From Gilliamella sp. N-G2 (GTDB taxonomy: Bacteria; Pseudomonadota; Gammaproteobacteria; Enterobacterales; Orbaceae): DNA of 64,000 bases. Under the pieces are notes generated by a model. It made no database searches and had not been told where the DNA came from. It saw nothing but the letters and a program-made list of their open reading frames with translations. The first letter of the stretch is position 1. Every line of letters begins with the position of its first letter. The position numbers were made by a program, and so were the translations under genes. Location: NCBI RefSeq assembly GCF_002142215.1, contig NZ_NAST01000007.1, positions 1 to 64,000 on the forward strand. Reading direction: 5' to 3'. Below, piece after piece: positions 47,011-56,631 of this stretch.

Positions 47011-47883
47011 ATGTTCAAAAGATCTTGGCCTGTGTTATTAATTTTTGTTTCGATGATATCGGTACAAGCAAGTGCTTCATTCGCTAAATACTTGTTCCCA
47101 GTACTCGGGCCAGAGGCGATGACTGCTTGGCGGTTATTTTTCTCGGCAATTTTATTGGTAATAATCTTTAAACCTTGGCGTAAAACCATCACTAAACCGG
47201 CCATTAAATATATTATTTTATATGGTGTAGCGATGGGGTGTATGAATTTGGCTTTTTATAATGCTATATCACGAATCCCGATAGGCATCGCCGTAGCCAT
47301 TGAGTTAACCGGCCCCATTATGGTGGCGATGTTTTCCGGACGACGGTTAACCGATTTTATTTGGTTAGCTATTGCGATAGTTGGATTAGTGATGTTGCTA
47401 CCTATTCATCAAGCTTCCAATGATTTAGATACTATTGGTATTTTACTGGCTTTATGTGCAGGTAGCTGTTGGGCGGGTTATATTATTTTTGGGCGTAAAG
47501 CGGGGGAAATTTATGGTGCATCAAGTGTTGCGGTAGGTTCAATTGTCGCCTCGCTATTACTGTTTCCAATTGGTGTATGGCAAAGTGGAAGCACCATGTT
47601 TTCAATCGAACTGCTGCCACTGGTTTTTGTGGTTTCACTGTTAGCATCAGCTATTCCATATGGTCTTGATATGATCGCACTACCACGCTTACCGGCGCAA
47701 ACTTTTAGTACCTTAATGAGTTTGTCACCAGTATTTGCGGCGTTTTCTGGATTAATTGTGTTGCACGAACAGTTAACACATTATCAATGGTTGGCTATTA
47801 TGTTCATTATCATTTCATCGATTGGAACGGTACTAACCATGCATCGGCCAAGTAAGATTAAAGCAATAAATCGAGAGAATTAA
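47011..47883 (+). CDS. rhtA: RhtA-type threonine/homoserine exporter (DMT family)
   Basis: Ten-helix drug/metabolite transporter with two EamA repeats. It resembles Escherichia coli RhtA, an exporter of threonine and homoserine. Shared blocks are ASFAKYLFPVLG, FFSAILLVIIFKPWR, IPIGIAVAIELTGPIMVAMFS, and ALPRLPAQTFSTLMSLSPVFAA. I start at MFKRSWPVLL, preceded by AAGG. The ATG at 46957 adds 18 hydrophilic residues with no counterpart. The length is 290 (295 in Escherichia coli). It is monocistronic, convergent with ffh. Confidence 0.87.
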   Translation: MFKRSWPVLLIFVSMISVQASASFAKYLFPVLGPEAMTAWRLFFSAILLVIIFKPWRKTITKPAIKYIILYGVAMGCMNLAFYNAISRIPIGIAVAIELTGPIMVAMFSGRRLTDFIWLAIAIVGLVMLLPIHQASNDLDTIGILLALCAGSCWAGYIIFGRKAGEIYGASSVAVGSIVASLLLFPIGVWQSGSTMFSIELLPLVFVVSLLASAIPYGLDMIALPRLPAQTFSTLMSLSPVFAAFSGLIVLHEQLTHYQWLAIMFIIISSIGTVLTMHRPSKIKAINREN

Positions 47884-47895
47884 GTTTATTGAAAT

Positions 47896-47921
47896 ACTAT
47901 CGCGCCGGGCTGCGCGATAGT
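47896..47921. terminator. Strong GC-rich stem-loop between rhtA and ffh
   Basis: Exact 10-base arms ACTATCGCGC and GCGCGATAGT flank loop CGGGCT, between two convergent stop codons. The stem is strikingly GC-rich for this genome. Neither side has a proper T-run, so it may act as an mRNA 3' end stabiliser as much as a terminator. Confidence 0.5.
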
Positions 47922-47952
47922 AATGAATTGAAAGAAAGAGAAAAGAAAAATA

Positions 47953-49320
47953 TTATCTCGGTGGGAAACCCATGCCGCCGCCCATTAACCCTTTCATTTG
48001 GCGCATCATCTTCATCATGCCACCACCTTTCATTTTTTTCATCATCTTTTGCATATCTTCAAACTGTTTAAGCAGCTTGTTGACATCTTGCACTTGGGTA
48101 CCTGAACCATTAGCAATTCGACGTTTGCGAGAGCCTTTTATGATTTCTGGGTTTGCCCGCTCTTTTAATGTCATAGAACCAATAATTGCTTCCATCTTGA
48201 TGGTGATTTTATCATCCATTTGTGCTTTGATATGTTCAGGAAGTTGACCGACGCCCGGTAGTTTGGCTAGCATTGCCCCCATTCCGCCCATACTACGCAT
48301 TTGTCGCAGTTGATCTTGAAAGTCGTTAAAATCAAACTTATCGCCTTTTTTAAGTTTTTTGGCAATTTTTTCCGCTTTTTCACGATCAACATTACTCTGT
48401 AATTCTTCAATTAAAGAGAGAACATCACCCATGCCTAAAATGCGTGACGCGATACGGTCAGGATAAAAAGGTTCAAGAGCATCCGTCTTTTCACCCATCC
48501 CTAAGAATTTGATTGGTTTACCGGTAATATGACGAATTGATAATGCTGCACCACCACGCGCATCACCATCCACTTTAGTTAAAATAACCCCAGTTAGAGG
48601 TAAGGCATCATTAAATGCTTTGGCGGTATTAGCAGCATCTTGCCCGGTCATGGCATCGACCACAAACAAGGTTTCAATTGGGTTGATTGCATCATGTAAT
48701 GCTTTGATTTCATACATCATTTCGTTATCAACATGCAATCGACCCGCAGTATCGACAATAAGCACATCAAAGAACTGTAGTTTGGCATGCGAAATGGCTT
48801 TGTTAACAATATCAACCGGTTTTTGTTTTATATCTGATGGGAAGAACTCAACATTAATCGCTTTCGACAGTGTTTCTAATTGTTTTATAGCTGCGGGACG
48901 ATAAACGTCGGCAGAGACAACTAAGACTTTCTTTTTCTGTTTTTCTTTTAAGAATTTTGCCAGCTTAGCTACGCTAGTTGTTTTACCGGCACCTTGCAAG
49001 CCGGCCATTAGTATAACCGCTGGAGGCTGGGTAGCTAAATTAAGTGTACTGTTAACTTCGCCCATTGCGCTGGTAAGTTCGGCTTGAACTATTTTAATAA
49101 ATTCTTGGCCGGGTGTTAGACTTTTATTAACATCTAAACCGACAGCTTTTTGTTTAACTTGGTTAATAAATTCTCGTACCACAGGTAAGGCAACATCGGC
49201 CTCAAGTAATGCCATACGCACATCGCGCAACGCATCTTTAATATTATCTTCAGACAGACGTCCACGACCACTAATATTGCGAAATGTCTGTGATAAACGA
49301 TCAGTTAAATTCTCAAACAT
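47953..49320 (-). CDS. ffh: Signal recognition particle protein Ffh
   Basis: GTPase that, with 4.5S RNA, targets membrane proteins to FtsY and SecYEG. The N domain contains ALLEADVALPVV. The G domain has G1 GLQGAGKTT, DTAGRLH, TKVDGDARGG, and FLGMGEK. The M domain is methionine-rich at the end (MKKMKGGGMMKMMRQMKG), with the RNA-binding GSGTQVQDVNKLLKQF. I start at MFENLTDRLSQTF, the universal N-terminus, giving 455 residues. It is unusual only in lacking its enteric neighbours (rpsP, rimM, trmD). Confidence 0.96.
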   Translation of the reverse strand: MFENLTDRLSQTFRNISGRGRLSEDNIKDALRDVRMALLEADVALPVVREFINQVKQKAVGLDVNKSLTPGQEFIKIVQAELTSAMGEVNSTLNLATQPPAVILMAGLQGAGKTTSVAKLAKFLKEKQKKKVLVVSADVYRPAAIKQLETLSKAINVEFFPSDIKQKPVDIVNKAISHAKLQFFDVLIVDTAGRLHVDNEMMYEIKALHDAINPIETLFVVDAMTGQDAANTAKAFNDALPLTGVILTKVDGDARGGAALSIRHITGKPIKFLGMGEKTDALEPFYPDRIASRILGMGDVLSLIEELQSNVDREKAEKIAKKLKKGDKFDFNDFQDQLRQMRSMGGMGAMLAKLPGVGQLPEHIKAQMDDKITIKMEAIIGSMTLKERANPEIIKGSRKRRIANGSGTQVQDVNKLLKQFEDMQKMMKKMKGGGMMKMMRQMKGLMGGGMGFPPR

Positions 49321-49466
49321 ACTAACTCTCAACAAATGAAAAAATTTTCACCTATCATATCAGAAAATTGACAGAAGTCCCATGATCATAAATTTACCGT
49401 GACTTGACACCAAATTGGCTTCCTGTTGAAATGGGAGCCATAACAAGATGAAAGGAGAAAGCATAC

Positions 49467-49850
49467 ATGGTAAAAGTTGTTAATACCGATAAAGCCCCTG
49501 CGGCTATTGGCCCTTATGTTCAAGGTATTGATTTAGGCAATATGTTATTTGCATCAGGTCAAATTCCTATTAACCCAGCAACAGGTGAGATGCCAAATTG
49601 TGTCAAAGAGCAAGCAAAACAAAGTTTAGCGAATGTTAAAGCGATTATTACTGAAGCCGGTTATCAAGTTAAAAATATTGTTAAAACAACGATTTTTTTA
49701 GCTGATATGAATGATTTTGCCGAAGTGAATAGTGTCTATGAGGCATTTTTTACTGAAAATCAAGCCACATTCCCTGCTCGCTCTTGTGTGCAAGTTGCAC
49801 GCATTCCTAAAGATGCAAAAGTTGAAATAGAAGTGATTGCTGTCAAATAA
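49467..49850 (+). CDS. ridA: 2-iminobutanoate/2-iminopropanoate deaminase RidA
   Basis: Trimeric enzyme that hydrolyses reactive enamine/imine intermediates released by PLP enzymes such as threonine dehydratase. It is 127 residues. Blocks LFASGQIPINPATGEM, the arginine-containing FPARSCVQVARIPKDAKVEIEVIAV, and KTTIFLADMNDF are diagnostic for the YjgF/YER057c family. AAAGGAG precedes the ATG. It is monocistronic with a GNRA-like hairpin after it. Confidence 0.94.
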   Translation: MVKVVNTDKAPAAIGPYVQGIDLGNMLFASGQIPINPATGEMPNCVKEQAKQSLANVKAIITEAGYQVKNIVKTTIFLADMNDFAEVNSVYEAFFTENQATFPARSCVQVARIPKDAKVEIEVIAVK

Positions 49851-49864
49851 CCTCACTAAAATGG

Positions 49865-49884
49865 TTAGCACCGAAAGGTGCTAA
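49865..49884 (+). terminator. Stem-loop with GAAA loop after ridA
   Basis: TTAGCACC and GGTGCTAA form an 8-base stem capped by GAAA, 15 bases after the ridA stop. Few T residues follow, so termination is plausible but not certain. Confidence 0.5.
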
Positions 49885-50130
49885 TTAACGGTGCCAATTA
49901 AAGTACCCAAAAGTTGAGGAGCGGGGTTTTTGAGGTATTTTTACTTAATTCTCCTAATTTTTGTCGTCTACTTTGGGATTTTTCTATCAGAATCAATTTT
50001 TTAAATTATCGCTTTTATCAGCCTAAAATTATTTATATTTAAACTATTATTTAATGATTGATTGCCAATTAAGTTGGTGCAATAATCTACAACTATACAT
50101 TGCTATTTACTGGTTAATTAGGTTGGAAAA

Positions 50131-51327
50131 ATGTTTGAAAAAGTAGAGTCGTATGCGGGTGATCCAATTTTATCATTAGTCGCTGAATTTAATAATGATA
50201 AGCGTGCAGATAAGATCAATTTGAGTATTGGTTATTATTATGATGAAAACAGTGTGGTTCCGCAATTATCCTGCATAAAAACGGCTCGTGACTATATTTA
50301 TCATCATCAACAAGGTGCACAACTTTATTTGCCAATGAGTGGCTTACCGAGTTATTGTCAAGCGATCCAATCGCTACTTTTTGGTGAAGATAATCCTGCT
50401 TTTCAAGCACAGCGAATCGCTACTGTTCAGACATTAGGCGGATCTGGGGCGCTGAAAGTTGGAGCTGACTTTTTATATCGCTATTTTCCCGATTCGCAAG
50501 TATGGGTTAGTGATCCAACTTGGGAAAATCATATCGCTATTTTCAATGGAGCAGGTTTTAAGGTAAATAAATATCCCTATTTTGATCCAGAGACTTGTGG
50601 CGTAAAATTTGATGCTATGCTTGCGACATTAAATAGTTTACCAGCTAAAAGTATAGTGTTGTTGCATCCTTGCTGTCATAACCCAACGGGTGCAGATTTA
50701 ACCCATCAACAGTGGGATGAAGTGATTGAGGTTTTACAAAATCGTGAGCTTATCCCATTTATGGATATTGCTTACCAAGGTTTTGGGGAAACTATCGAAA
50801 GTGATAGTTATGCAATAAAAAAAGTGGCGAAGCAAGGCTTATGTGGTTTTATCAGTAATTCGTTTTCTAAAACATTCTCACTTTATGGTGAGCGAGTAGG
50901 TGGTTTATCGGTTTTATGTGATGATAACCAAGCGGCTAATAGAGTGTTTGGGCAATTACAAGCTACCGTTCGTCGAAATTATTCAAGTCCAGCCGCTTAT
51001 GGTGCGCAGTTAGTGTCATACGTACTGAATAATGCTGAACTTAAAGCTTTATGGTTTAAAGAAGTTGAATCAATGCGTAACCGTATTGTTAGTATGCGCT
51101 CAACATTAGTCGATCTATTAAAAACAGCAGCACCTAAGCAAAATTTTGATTATTTACTCAAACAAAGAGGTATGTTTAGTTATACTGGTTTTTCTACAGA
51201 GCAAGTCGCACAGCTAAAAGATGATTTCGCTGTTTATTTGGTGGGCAGTGGAAGAATGTGTGTGGCGGGTTTAAATCACCATAATATACATTTTGTAGCA
51301 GACGCTTTTGCTACAATTAAATCATAA
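50131..51327 (+). CDS. tyrB: Aromatic amino acid aminotransferase TyrB
   Basis: PLP enzyme for the last step of tyrosine and phenylalanine synthesis, and an alternative route for leucine and aspartate. The sequence follows Escherichia coli TyrB rather than Asp[54 protein letters not shown], cofactor lysine in [17 protein letters not shown], and [12 protein letters not shown]. The length is 398 (397). The window also encodes AspC at 20530. No clear TyrR box was seen upstream. A 49-codon entericidin-like gene starts 24 bases after it. Confidence 0.94.
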   Translation: MFEKVESYAGDPILSLVAEFNNDKRADKINLSIGYYYDENSVVPQLSCIKTARDYIYHHQQGAQLYLPMSGLPSYCQAIQSLLFGEDNPAFQAQRIATVQTLGGSGALKVGADFLYRYFPDSQVWVSDPTWENHIAIFNGAGFKVNKYPYFDPETCGVKFDAMLATLNSLPAKSIVLLHPCCHNPTGADLTHQQWDEVIEVLQNRELIPFMDIAYQGFGETIESDSYAIKKVAKQGLCGFISNSFSKTFSLYGERVGGLSVLCDDNQAANRVFGQLQATVRRNYSSPAAYGAQLVSYVLNNAELKALWFKEVESMRNRIVSMRSTLVDLLKTAAPKQNFDYLLKQRGMFSYTGFSTEQVAQLKDDFAVYLVGSGRMCVAGLNHHNIHFVADAFATIKS

Positions 51328-51351
51328 TGTGATCAACTAGAGGAGATTTAC

Positions 51352-51501
51352 ATGTTACGTAAAATATCTATTTTATTAGTAAGTATCTTGATGACAACAC
51401 TTGTTGTCGGTTGTAATACGGTTAAAGGTGTTGGTAAAGATGTTCAATCAGGCGGTAAAGCAATTACCAATACGGCTGAAGATGTTAGTGAAAAAATGTA
51501 A
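51352..51501 (+). CDS. Entericidin A/B family lipoprotein
   Basis: A 49-codon gene with AGAGGAG just upstream of the ATG. The product begins with a lipoprotein signal, MLRKISILLV to TLVVGC, with acylation predicted at C21. The mature part NTVKGVGKDVQSGGKAI matches the entericidin core (CNTxxGxGxDxxxGGxAI). In Escherichia coli, ecnA/ecnB encode an antidote/toxin pair of small membrane lipoproteins tied to stationary-phase lysis. Only one copy is present here, so it cannot be called antidote or toxin from sequence. It lies between tyrB and another lipoprotein gene. Confidence 0.88.
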   Translation: MLRKISILLVSILMTTLVVGCNTVKGVGKDVQSGGKAITNTAEDVSEKM

Positions 51502-51548
51502 ATAATACAGGTTGCTTGTAAGTATTTTTTTATAAGCAAATAATAAAA

Positions 51549-52052
51549 ATGTATCGAATTTTTAGTTGTATTTTAATATTTTTACTTGTAGGGTGTAGTT
51601 CGTTAAATTTTCGAACTGCACCTTTAACAATGGAAAATTGCCAGTATCAAAATCGTTCTAGTATTGAATTTAAACTAAACCAGCTTGAACCCAATCTTAC
51701 AGAATATCCCCATATTTATCTCTCACAAAGTCGAGTGAGTAATCATTTACCAATAAGTTATGTTGGTTTAAAAGGCAAATTAACCGGTCAAACTTTTGAG
51801 CGCGATTATCCAAAAGAGACATTTTGGCGAAGTCTTAATATATTTGAACGAGCATCAATGTATGATGATGGTTATGATGATTTGTATATTAGTGTTAAAC
51901 AGAAAGAAGCTCGTGATCGTAAGGCAAAATTTGTGGTCAAAGAAGCGGTATTAGAAAACTGTCAGATTATCTATATTTCCATTGATTCTTTAGCTAAAGA
52001 TAGGGATAATCCGTCACTAATTGAATCTAACGATTTATCTATTATGAAATAA
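51549..52052 (+). CDS. Predicted lipoprotein of unknown function
   Basis: A 167-residue protein with a clear lipobox: MYRIFSCILIFLLVGC, with C16 predicted as the lipidated cysteine and SSL after it, favouring the outer membrane. The mature part is mixed alpha/beta in composition and has no recognised domain. Two cysteines (ENCQYQ and ENCQII) could form a disulfide in the periplasm. It starts 47 bases after the entericidin-like gene and ends 9 bases before a DUF2569 gene, so the three probably form one transcript. The function is unknown. Confidence 0.75.
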   Translation: MYRIFSCILIFLLVGCSSLNFRTAPLTMENCQYQNRSSIEFKLNQLEPNLTEYPHIYLSQSRVSNHLPISYVGLKGKLTGQTFERDYPKETFWRSLNIFERASMYDDGYDDLYISVKQKEARDRKAKFVVKEAVLENCQIIYISIDSLAKDRDNPSLIESNDLSIMK

Positions 52053-52061
52053 GGAATTTAT

Positions 52062-52532
52062 ATGACTGACAACTTACCCCTTAAGGGATTAGGTGGCTGG
52101 CTTATTATTGTTGCAATAAGATTAATTTCTGGTTTCATTAGTAGTTTATTTTTGATTCTTAGTTCAGGCATTGTCTTTATAGGATGGTCTCAATTGACGA
52201 ATCCAAACTCCGATTTTTATATTGAAAATCTTAAGTGGGTTTATCCATTTGAAATTGGTATTAATCTGATTATTATTCTTTTTAGTATCTATTTGCTCTA
52301 TCTGTTTTTTACTAAAAATTATAAATTCCCATCTTTAATGATCTGTTTTGAATTTGTAATCGTTATATTTCAGATTTTAGACCTGTTTATTAATGATCAA
52401 TTTACTATATTTAAACTTGAAATTCGTGATATTTTTATTACAACAAATAGCATAATTTGGAGCACTATTTGGGTTTTGTATATGCTAAATTCTGTGCGCG
52501 TGAAGAACACGTTTGTAAATGGACATCGTTGA
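52062..52532 (+). CDS. DUF2569 family membrane protein
   Basis: A 156-residue inner-membrane protein with four hydrophobic helices. The N-terminal LKGLGGWLIIVAI motif and the C-terminal SVRVKNTFV segment are characteristic of DUF2569 (YdgK-like) proteins. Family function is not established. It follows the unknown lipoprotein with a 9-base gap and AAGGAA before the ATG. galU starts 48 bases later, so read-through into galU is possible. Confidence 0.8.
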   Translation: MTDNLPLKGLGGWLIIVAIRLISGFISSLFLILSSGIVFIGWSQLTNPNSDFYIENLKWVYPFEIGINLIIILFSIYLLYLFFTKNYKFPSLMICFEFVIVIFQILDLFINDQFTIFKLEIRDIFITTNSIIWSTIWVLYMLNSVRVKNTFVNGHR

Positions 52533-52580
52533 GAAGAAAGTTATAATATTATTAGTTAATTTATTTTTTAAGGAATTAAA

Positions 52581-53495
52581 ATGTCATTAAATTATGAAGC
52601 GTCTTTTGACGGAAAAGTTAAGAAAGCTGTAATTCCAGTAGCCGGTCTTGGCACGAGAATGTTGCCTGCAACCAAAGCGATTCCTAAAGAGATGTTACCC
52701 GTAGTGGATAAACCACTTATACAATATGTTGTTAAAGAGTGTATTGCAGCCGGAATAACTGAAATTATTTTTGTTACACATTCTTCTAAAAATTCGATTG
52801 AAAACCATTTTGATACTAGCTTCGAGCTTGAAGCTATGTTAGAAGCGCGAGTTAAACGTCAACTTTTGCAAGAAGTGCAAGGAATACTACCAAAACATGT
52901 TACTATTACAAGTGTTCGCCAAGGTTTAGCCAAAGGGCTTGGTCATGCGGTACTTTGTGCTTATCCTTTAGTTGGTGATGAACCTTTTGCTGTTGTGTTA
53001 CCGGATGTGATTATAGATGAGTATGAAAGTGATCTTACTCAAGATAATTTAGCGGCGATGATTCATAATTATCATGAGACTAAACATAGCCAAATTATGG
53101 TTGAGCCGGTACCAAAAGAACTTGTTTCATCTTATGGTATTGTTGACTGTCGTGGTGAAGAGTTATCTGCAGGTAATGTAACACAAATGTATAGTGTAGT
53201 TGAAAAACCGTCAATTGAAGAAGCACCGTCTAATCAATCTGTGGTAGGCCGTTATGTATTGTCTGAAAAAATTTGGCCTTTATTAGCCAAAACACCATTA
53301 GGTGCTGGTGGTGAAATTCAATTAACTGACGCAATTGCGATGTTACTTGCAGAAGATCCTGTTGATGCGTATTGTATTAAAGGCCGAAGCCATGATTGTG
53401 GTAATAAATTAGGTTATGTCCAAACTTTTGTACAATACGCAATGCGTCATAAAAGTTTAGGTGATGATGTTAAAGCGTGGTTAAAAACGATTTAA
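52581..53495 (+). CDS. galU: UTP-glucose-1-phosphate uridylyltransferase GalU
   Basis: Makes UDP-glucose for lipopolysaccharide, capsule and galactose metabolism. It has the nucleotidyltransferase signature [36 protein letters not shown], the metal-binding VVLPDVIID, and [14 protein letters not shown]. The length of 304 matches GalU (302). GalF paralogues are similar, but the intact [11 protein letters not shown] motif supports the active enzyme. AAGGAA precedes the ATG. A strong terminator follows. Confidence 0.93.
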   Translation: MSLNYEASFDGKVKKAVIPVAGLGTRMLPATKAIPKEMLPVVDKPLIQYVVKECIAAGITEIIFVTHSSKNSIENHFDTSFELEAMLEARVKRQLLQEVQGILPKHVTITSVRQGLAKGLGHAVLCAYPLVGDEPFAVVLPDVIIDEYESDLTQDNLAAMIHNYHETKHSQIMVEPVPKELVSSYGIVDCRGEELSAGNVTQMYSVVEKPSIEEAPSNQSVVGRYVLSEKIWPLLAKTPLGAGGEIQLTDAIAMLLAEDPVDAYCIKGRSHDCGNKLGYVQTFVQYAMRHKSLGDDVKAWLKTI

Positions 53496-53520
53496 TTTTT
53501 TGCCTAATCAACTGATATAA

Positions 53521-53546
53521 AAAAGACGCCAATTGGCGTCTTTTTT
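53521..53546. terminator. Bidirectional terminator after galU
   Basis: AAAAGACGCC and GGCGTCTTTT pair around AATT and run into TTTTTT. It stops galU on the plus strand, and its A-run on the left serves the convergent symporter gene on the minus strand. Confidence 0.88.
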
Positions 53547-53587
53547 GCTATTTGTTTAGAATACATCGAAAGTGTATTTTTTCATCA

Positions 53588-55009
53588 TTAAACTTCTGAC
53601 TGGTCATTATCTAAGGTCACGTTAGGATCGTTATAGATATCCATATTCATTAATCCAACTTCATGATCGGTTGCAATTGCTGCTGTCATAGCACCGGATA
53701 CATTGGCTAAGGTTCTGGCCATATCAATGATTGGATCAACGGCTAGCACCATGCCGATTAAAGGGAAGTATTCAGCCATTCCCATGCCTGATAGTACAAC
53801 GGTTGCGGCAACAGTTGCAGTACCCGGTATACCGGCGATGCCAATCGAACCTATAACGACTACAATCACTAGCATAATATAAAATTGAATATCAGTATTA
53901 ATGCCTACCATATGGGCTACCATTACGGCAAGCAGTGCAGGGAAAAATCCAGCACAACCGTTCATTCCCATTGTACTACCCAATGATCCCACTAGATTAG
54001 CAGTACCGGTATTTACCCCCATTCTGACGGTTAATGTTGATATTGTCATAGGTAATGTACCAACTGATGAGCGGCTGGTGAAAGCTAGTAACCATGTGCC
54101 AAGTGCTTTTTTAATAAATATGATTGGTGAAACTCCATGCACCATCACAATCACGATATGTACTGCAAGCATTAATATGGTAGCAAGGTAAATTGCTAAT
54201 ACAAAGCTTAATACTTCGACTATTGCAGGGATACCATTGGAAATAATGGTGCGAGCAAGCAATGCAATTACTGCATAAGGCATATATTTGATGATCGTCA
54301 TGGCAATTGACATGATAATTTTATAAAGTGCTTCAATAAAGGTTTTAAATAGGGCAATAGGTTGAGGATTCTTTTTTTCCATACGATTAGCTGCGAGTCC
54401 CATTAATGCCGAAAAGATGACTAAGCCAACAATATTCTCTTTTACCATGGAAGCAATGATGTTACTAGGGATAAGATTGACGAATGTATCAATGATATTG
54501 GTATATTGTTTTGCAACAGCGGTTTTGGCTGAGGTTGAACTTAGTTCACCTAATGATAATACATTAGCCAAGATAATCCCAATAATACAAGCAATGGCTG
54601 TAGTGAACAGTAGCCAAAAAATACCTCTGAATGCGATTTGTGGTAAATTTTCTTTACCAGAAAAATCAATAATCACTTTTACAATTGAGACGAAAATCAG
54701 AGGAATAACTAGCATGCGAATAAAGGCTATAAAGGCTCGGCCGAATAAACCATACCATGTTGCGGTTTCTTGCATCCAAATTGTTGAGCTATTTGGAAAA
54801 CCAGCAGCAGCTTGAATACCTAAACCCAGTACGGCACCAAGTACTAAGCCAACCAGCATACGAATAGAAAAATTAACTTTTTTGGTTTGCAGTGGTCGCA
54901 TTATTGCAAAAAAGCAAAACAGCAATAAGCCAATGCCTATTAAGGTTTGATAATGGGTGATAGATAAGAACTTTTCAAAAAAAGTCCCCTGAAAAATGGC
55001 ATCTGACAT
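53588..55009 (-). CDS. tcyP: Dicarboxylate/amino acid:cation symporter, TcyP-like cystine carrier
   Basis: A 473-residue DAACS (glutamate/aspartate transporter fold) protein with about eight transmembrane segments and two re-entrant loops. Family motifs are AFIRMLVIPLIFVSIV, FTSRSSVGTLPMTISTL (the serine-rich loop) and NLVGSLGSTMGMNGCAGFFPALLAVM (NMDGT-like region). The sequence is closest in layout to YdjN/TcyP, the sodium-linked cystine importers. Substrate assignment is moderate, since related carriers take C4-dicarboxylates. It lies about 135 bases from a CoA-disulfide-reductase-like gene on the same strand. Confidence 0.75.
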   Translation of the reverse strand: MSDAIFQGTFFEKFLSITHYQTLIGIGLLLFCFFAIMRPLQTKKVNFSIRMLVGLVLGAVLGLGIQAAAGFPNSSTIWMQETATWYGLFGRAFIAFIRMLVIPLIFVSIVKVIIDFSGKENLPQIAFRGIFWLLFTTAIACIIGIILANVLSLGELSSTSAKTAVAKQYTNIIDTFVNLIPSNIIASMVKENIVGLVIFSALMGLAANRMEKKNPQPIALFKTFIEALYKIIMSIAMTIIKYMPYAVIALLARTIISNGIPAIVEVLSFVLAIYLATILMLAVHIVIVMVHGVSPIIFIKKALGTWLLAFTSRSSVGTLPMTISTLTVRMGVNTGTANLVGSLGSTMGMNGCAGFFPALLAVMVAHMVGINTDIQFYIMLVIVVVIGSIGIAGIPGTATVAATVVLSGMGMAEYFPLIGMVLAVDPIIDMARTLANVSGAMTAAIATDHEVGLMNMDIYNDPNVTLDNDQSEV

Positions 55010-55144
55010 GGTTTACCCCCAGCTTTTGGATAAAATTGAATTAATTTTGAATAATCTGTTTTTGGGTTGGATTAACCATTTAAATTAACCCAACTGCCCA
55101 TTCTGAATCTTAATAACTAAGCAAATATTTATTATGCTTAAACT

Positions 55145-56476
55145 CTATTTAGCGATACCTCCGGCGATATTTAAAATATCCCACGGTCTTGAAAAAGGTG
55201 GCGCATATAAAAAGTCCATCATCGCTAATTCATCAATTTTCATATTTGCCCAAATAGCCGTAGCTAAACTATTGGTTCTTAATGCAGCGCCACTGCCACC
55301 AGCCAGTTGTCCACCTAATAAAACACGAGTTTCAGCGTGATAAATCAGTTTAGCAATAACGCTAGTTTGCCCTGCAACATAGTTACTATGATTTTTATCT
55401 TTAACGATTACTGTCTTGTACGGGATCCTGCTTTTGATTGCTTGTGATTCAGTTAGTCCTGTTCGGCCAGCTTCAATATCAAACACTCTTAATGCTGATG
55501 TGCCAAGGGTTCCTGGGAATTGATTATTACCGCCGGCTAAATTGTCACCAACCACCTTACCGAGTTTGTTGGCGCCAGTAGCTAATGGTATATAAGTCAT
55601 TGATTGACTAACTCGATGATATAGTGCGACGCAGTCGCCCGCGGCATAAATATCAGCAATATTAGTTTTGCCATAACTATCAATGACAATAGCGCCATTG
55701 CTAAGTGTTTCAAGCTCTAAATCTTTATATACTTTGCTATTAGGTTTTACCCCTGTAGCTATAATGACAATATCCGCCGCATATTTAGCTTTATCGGTAA
55801 TAACATGGGTAACTTTTTGTACACCTTCAAAACCTTGTACTCGTTCTTGTAGGTGTAAATCACAATGTTGTTTTAGGTTTTCTTCAATTATCTCGGTAAG
55901 TTCCGGATCGAAGGCGTCGACCAATACTCTATCATCTAATTGAATTAATTTTACATTTTTGTTTAATGCCACTAAAGATTCAGTTACTTCAAGCCCTATA
56001 TAGCCAGCACCAATGACTATAACATTGGTATTTTGTGGATTCGTTAAGGCATTTTTTATTGCCAGACCATCATATATATCACGCAAAGTGAAAATATTTT
56101 CCAGTTGGTGATTTTCTAAAGGCGGAATTATTGGTGCTGCTCCAACCGCAATAAGTAATTTGTCATAATCATCATCAAAACAGTTATTGGTATTAAGATC
56201 TTTGACTGTAATTTTTTTTAATTTTGCATCAATAGCAATAACTTCATGTAACGTTTTGATTTCAATTCCATCTTTTGCAAATTGATTTGGTGTTCTGGAT
56301 ATCATTTCATTTTCATCTTGAAAATGATTACCAATAAAGTAAGGTAATCCACAAGCACCAAATGAAACAATATCTGATTTTTCATAAATGCGAATAGTTG
56401 CATTGGGATCCTTTCTTTTGGCTTTTGCTGCGGCACTGGCACCAGCAGCTTGAGCGCCAATGATGATTATTTTCAT
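55145..56476 (-). CDS. CoA-disulfide reductase / NADH oxidase-like flavoprotein
   Basis: Pyridine nucleotide-disulfide oxidoreductase of 443 residues. It has the FAD site IIIIGAQAAGASAAAKAKR, a single active-site cysteine C42 in SFGACGLPYFIG, the NAD(P)H site VIVIGAGYIGLEV, and IYAAGDCVAL. The C-terminal dimerisation domain (TLGTSALRVFDIEAGRTGLTE) completes it. The single redox cysteine is typical of CoA-disulfide reductases, water-forming NADH oxidases and NADH peroxidases, which sequence alone does not separate. No rhodanese domain is fused. It is upstream of the cystine-type symporter on the same strand, suggesting a thiol-redox link. Confidence 0.82.
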   Translation of the reverse strand: MKIIIIGAQAAGASAAAKAKRKDPNATIRIYEKSDIVSFGACGLPYFIGNHFQDENEMISRTPNQFAKDGIEIKTLHEVIAIDAKLKKITVKDLNTNNCFDDDYDKLLIAVGAAPIIPPLENHQLENIFTLRDIYDGLAIKNALTNPQNTNVIVIGAGYIGLEVTESLVALNKNVKLIQLDDRVLVDAFDPELTEIIEENLKQHCDLHLQERVQGFEGVQKVTHVITDKAKYAADIVIIATGVKPNSKVYKDLELETLSNGAIVIDSYGKTNIADIYAAGDCVALYHRVSQSMTYIPLATGANKLGKVVGDNLAGGNNQFPGTLGTSALRVFDIEAGRTGLTESQAIKSRIPYKTVIVKDKNHSNYVAGQTSVIAKLIYHAETRVLLGGQLAGGSGAALRTNSLATAIWANMKIDELAMMDFLYAPPFSRPWDILNIAGGIAK

Positions 56477-56631
56477 CGAGTGTTCTCCTTTGAGCGCAAA
56501 TAATTTTTAACCATCATCGTAACATAGGTTAATCACACTAGTTAGATTAGTTGGTTATTTAGCTTTAATATTAATCAATTTAAAGTTGTATTGATAAGAT
56601 TTGATTCCTGTTAAAAATAAATCTTAATCAG

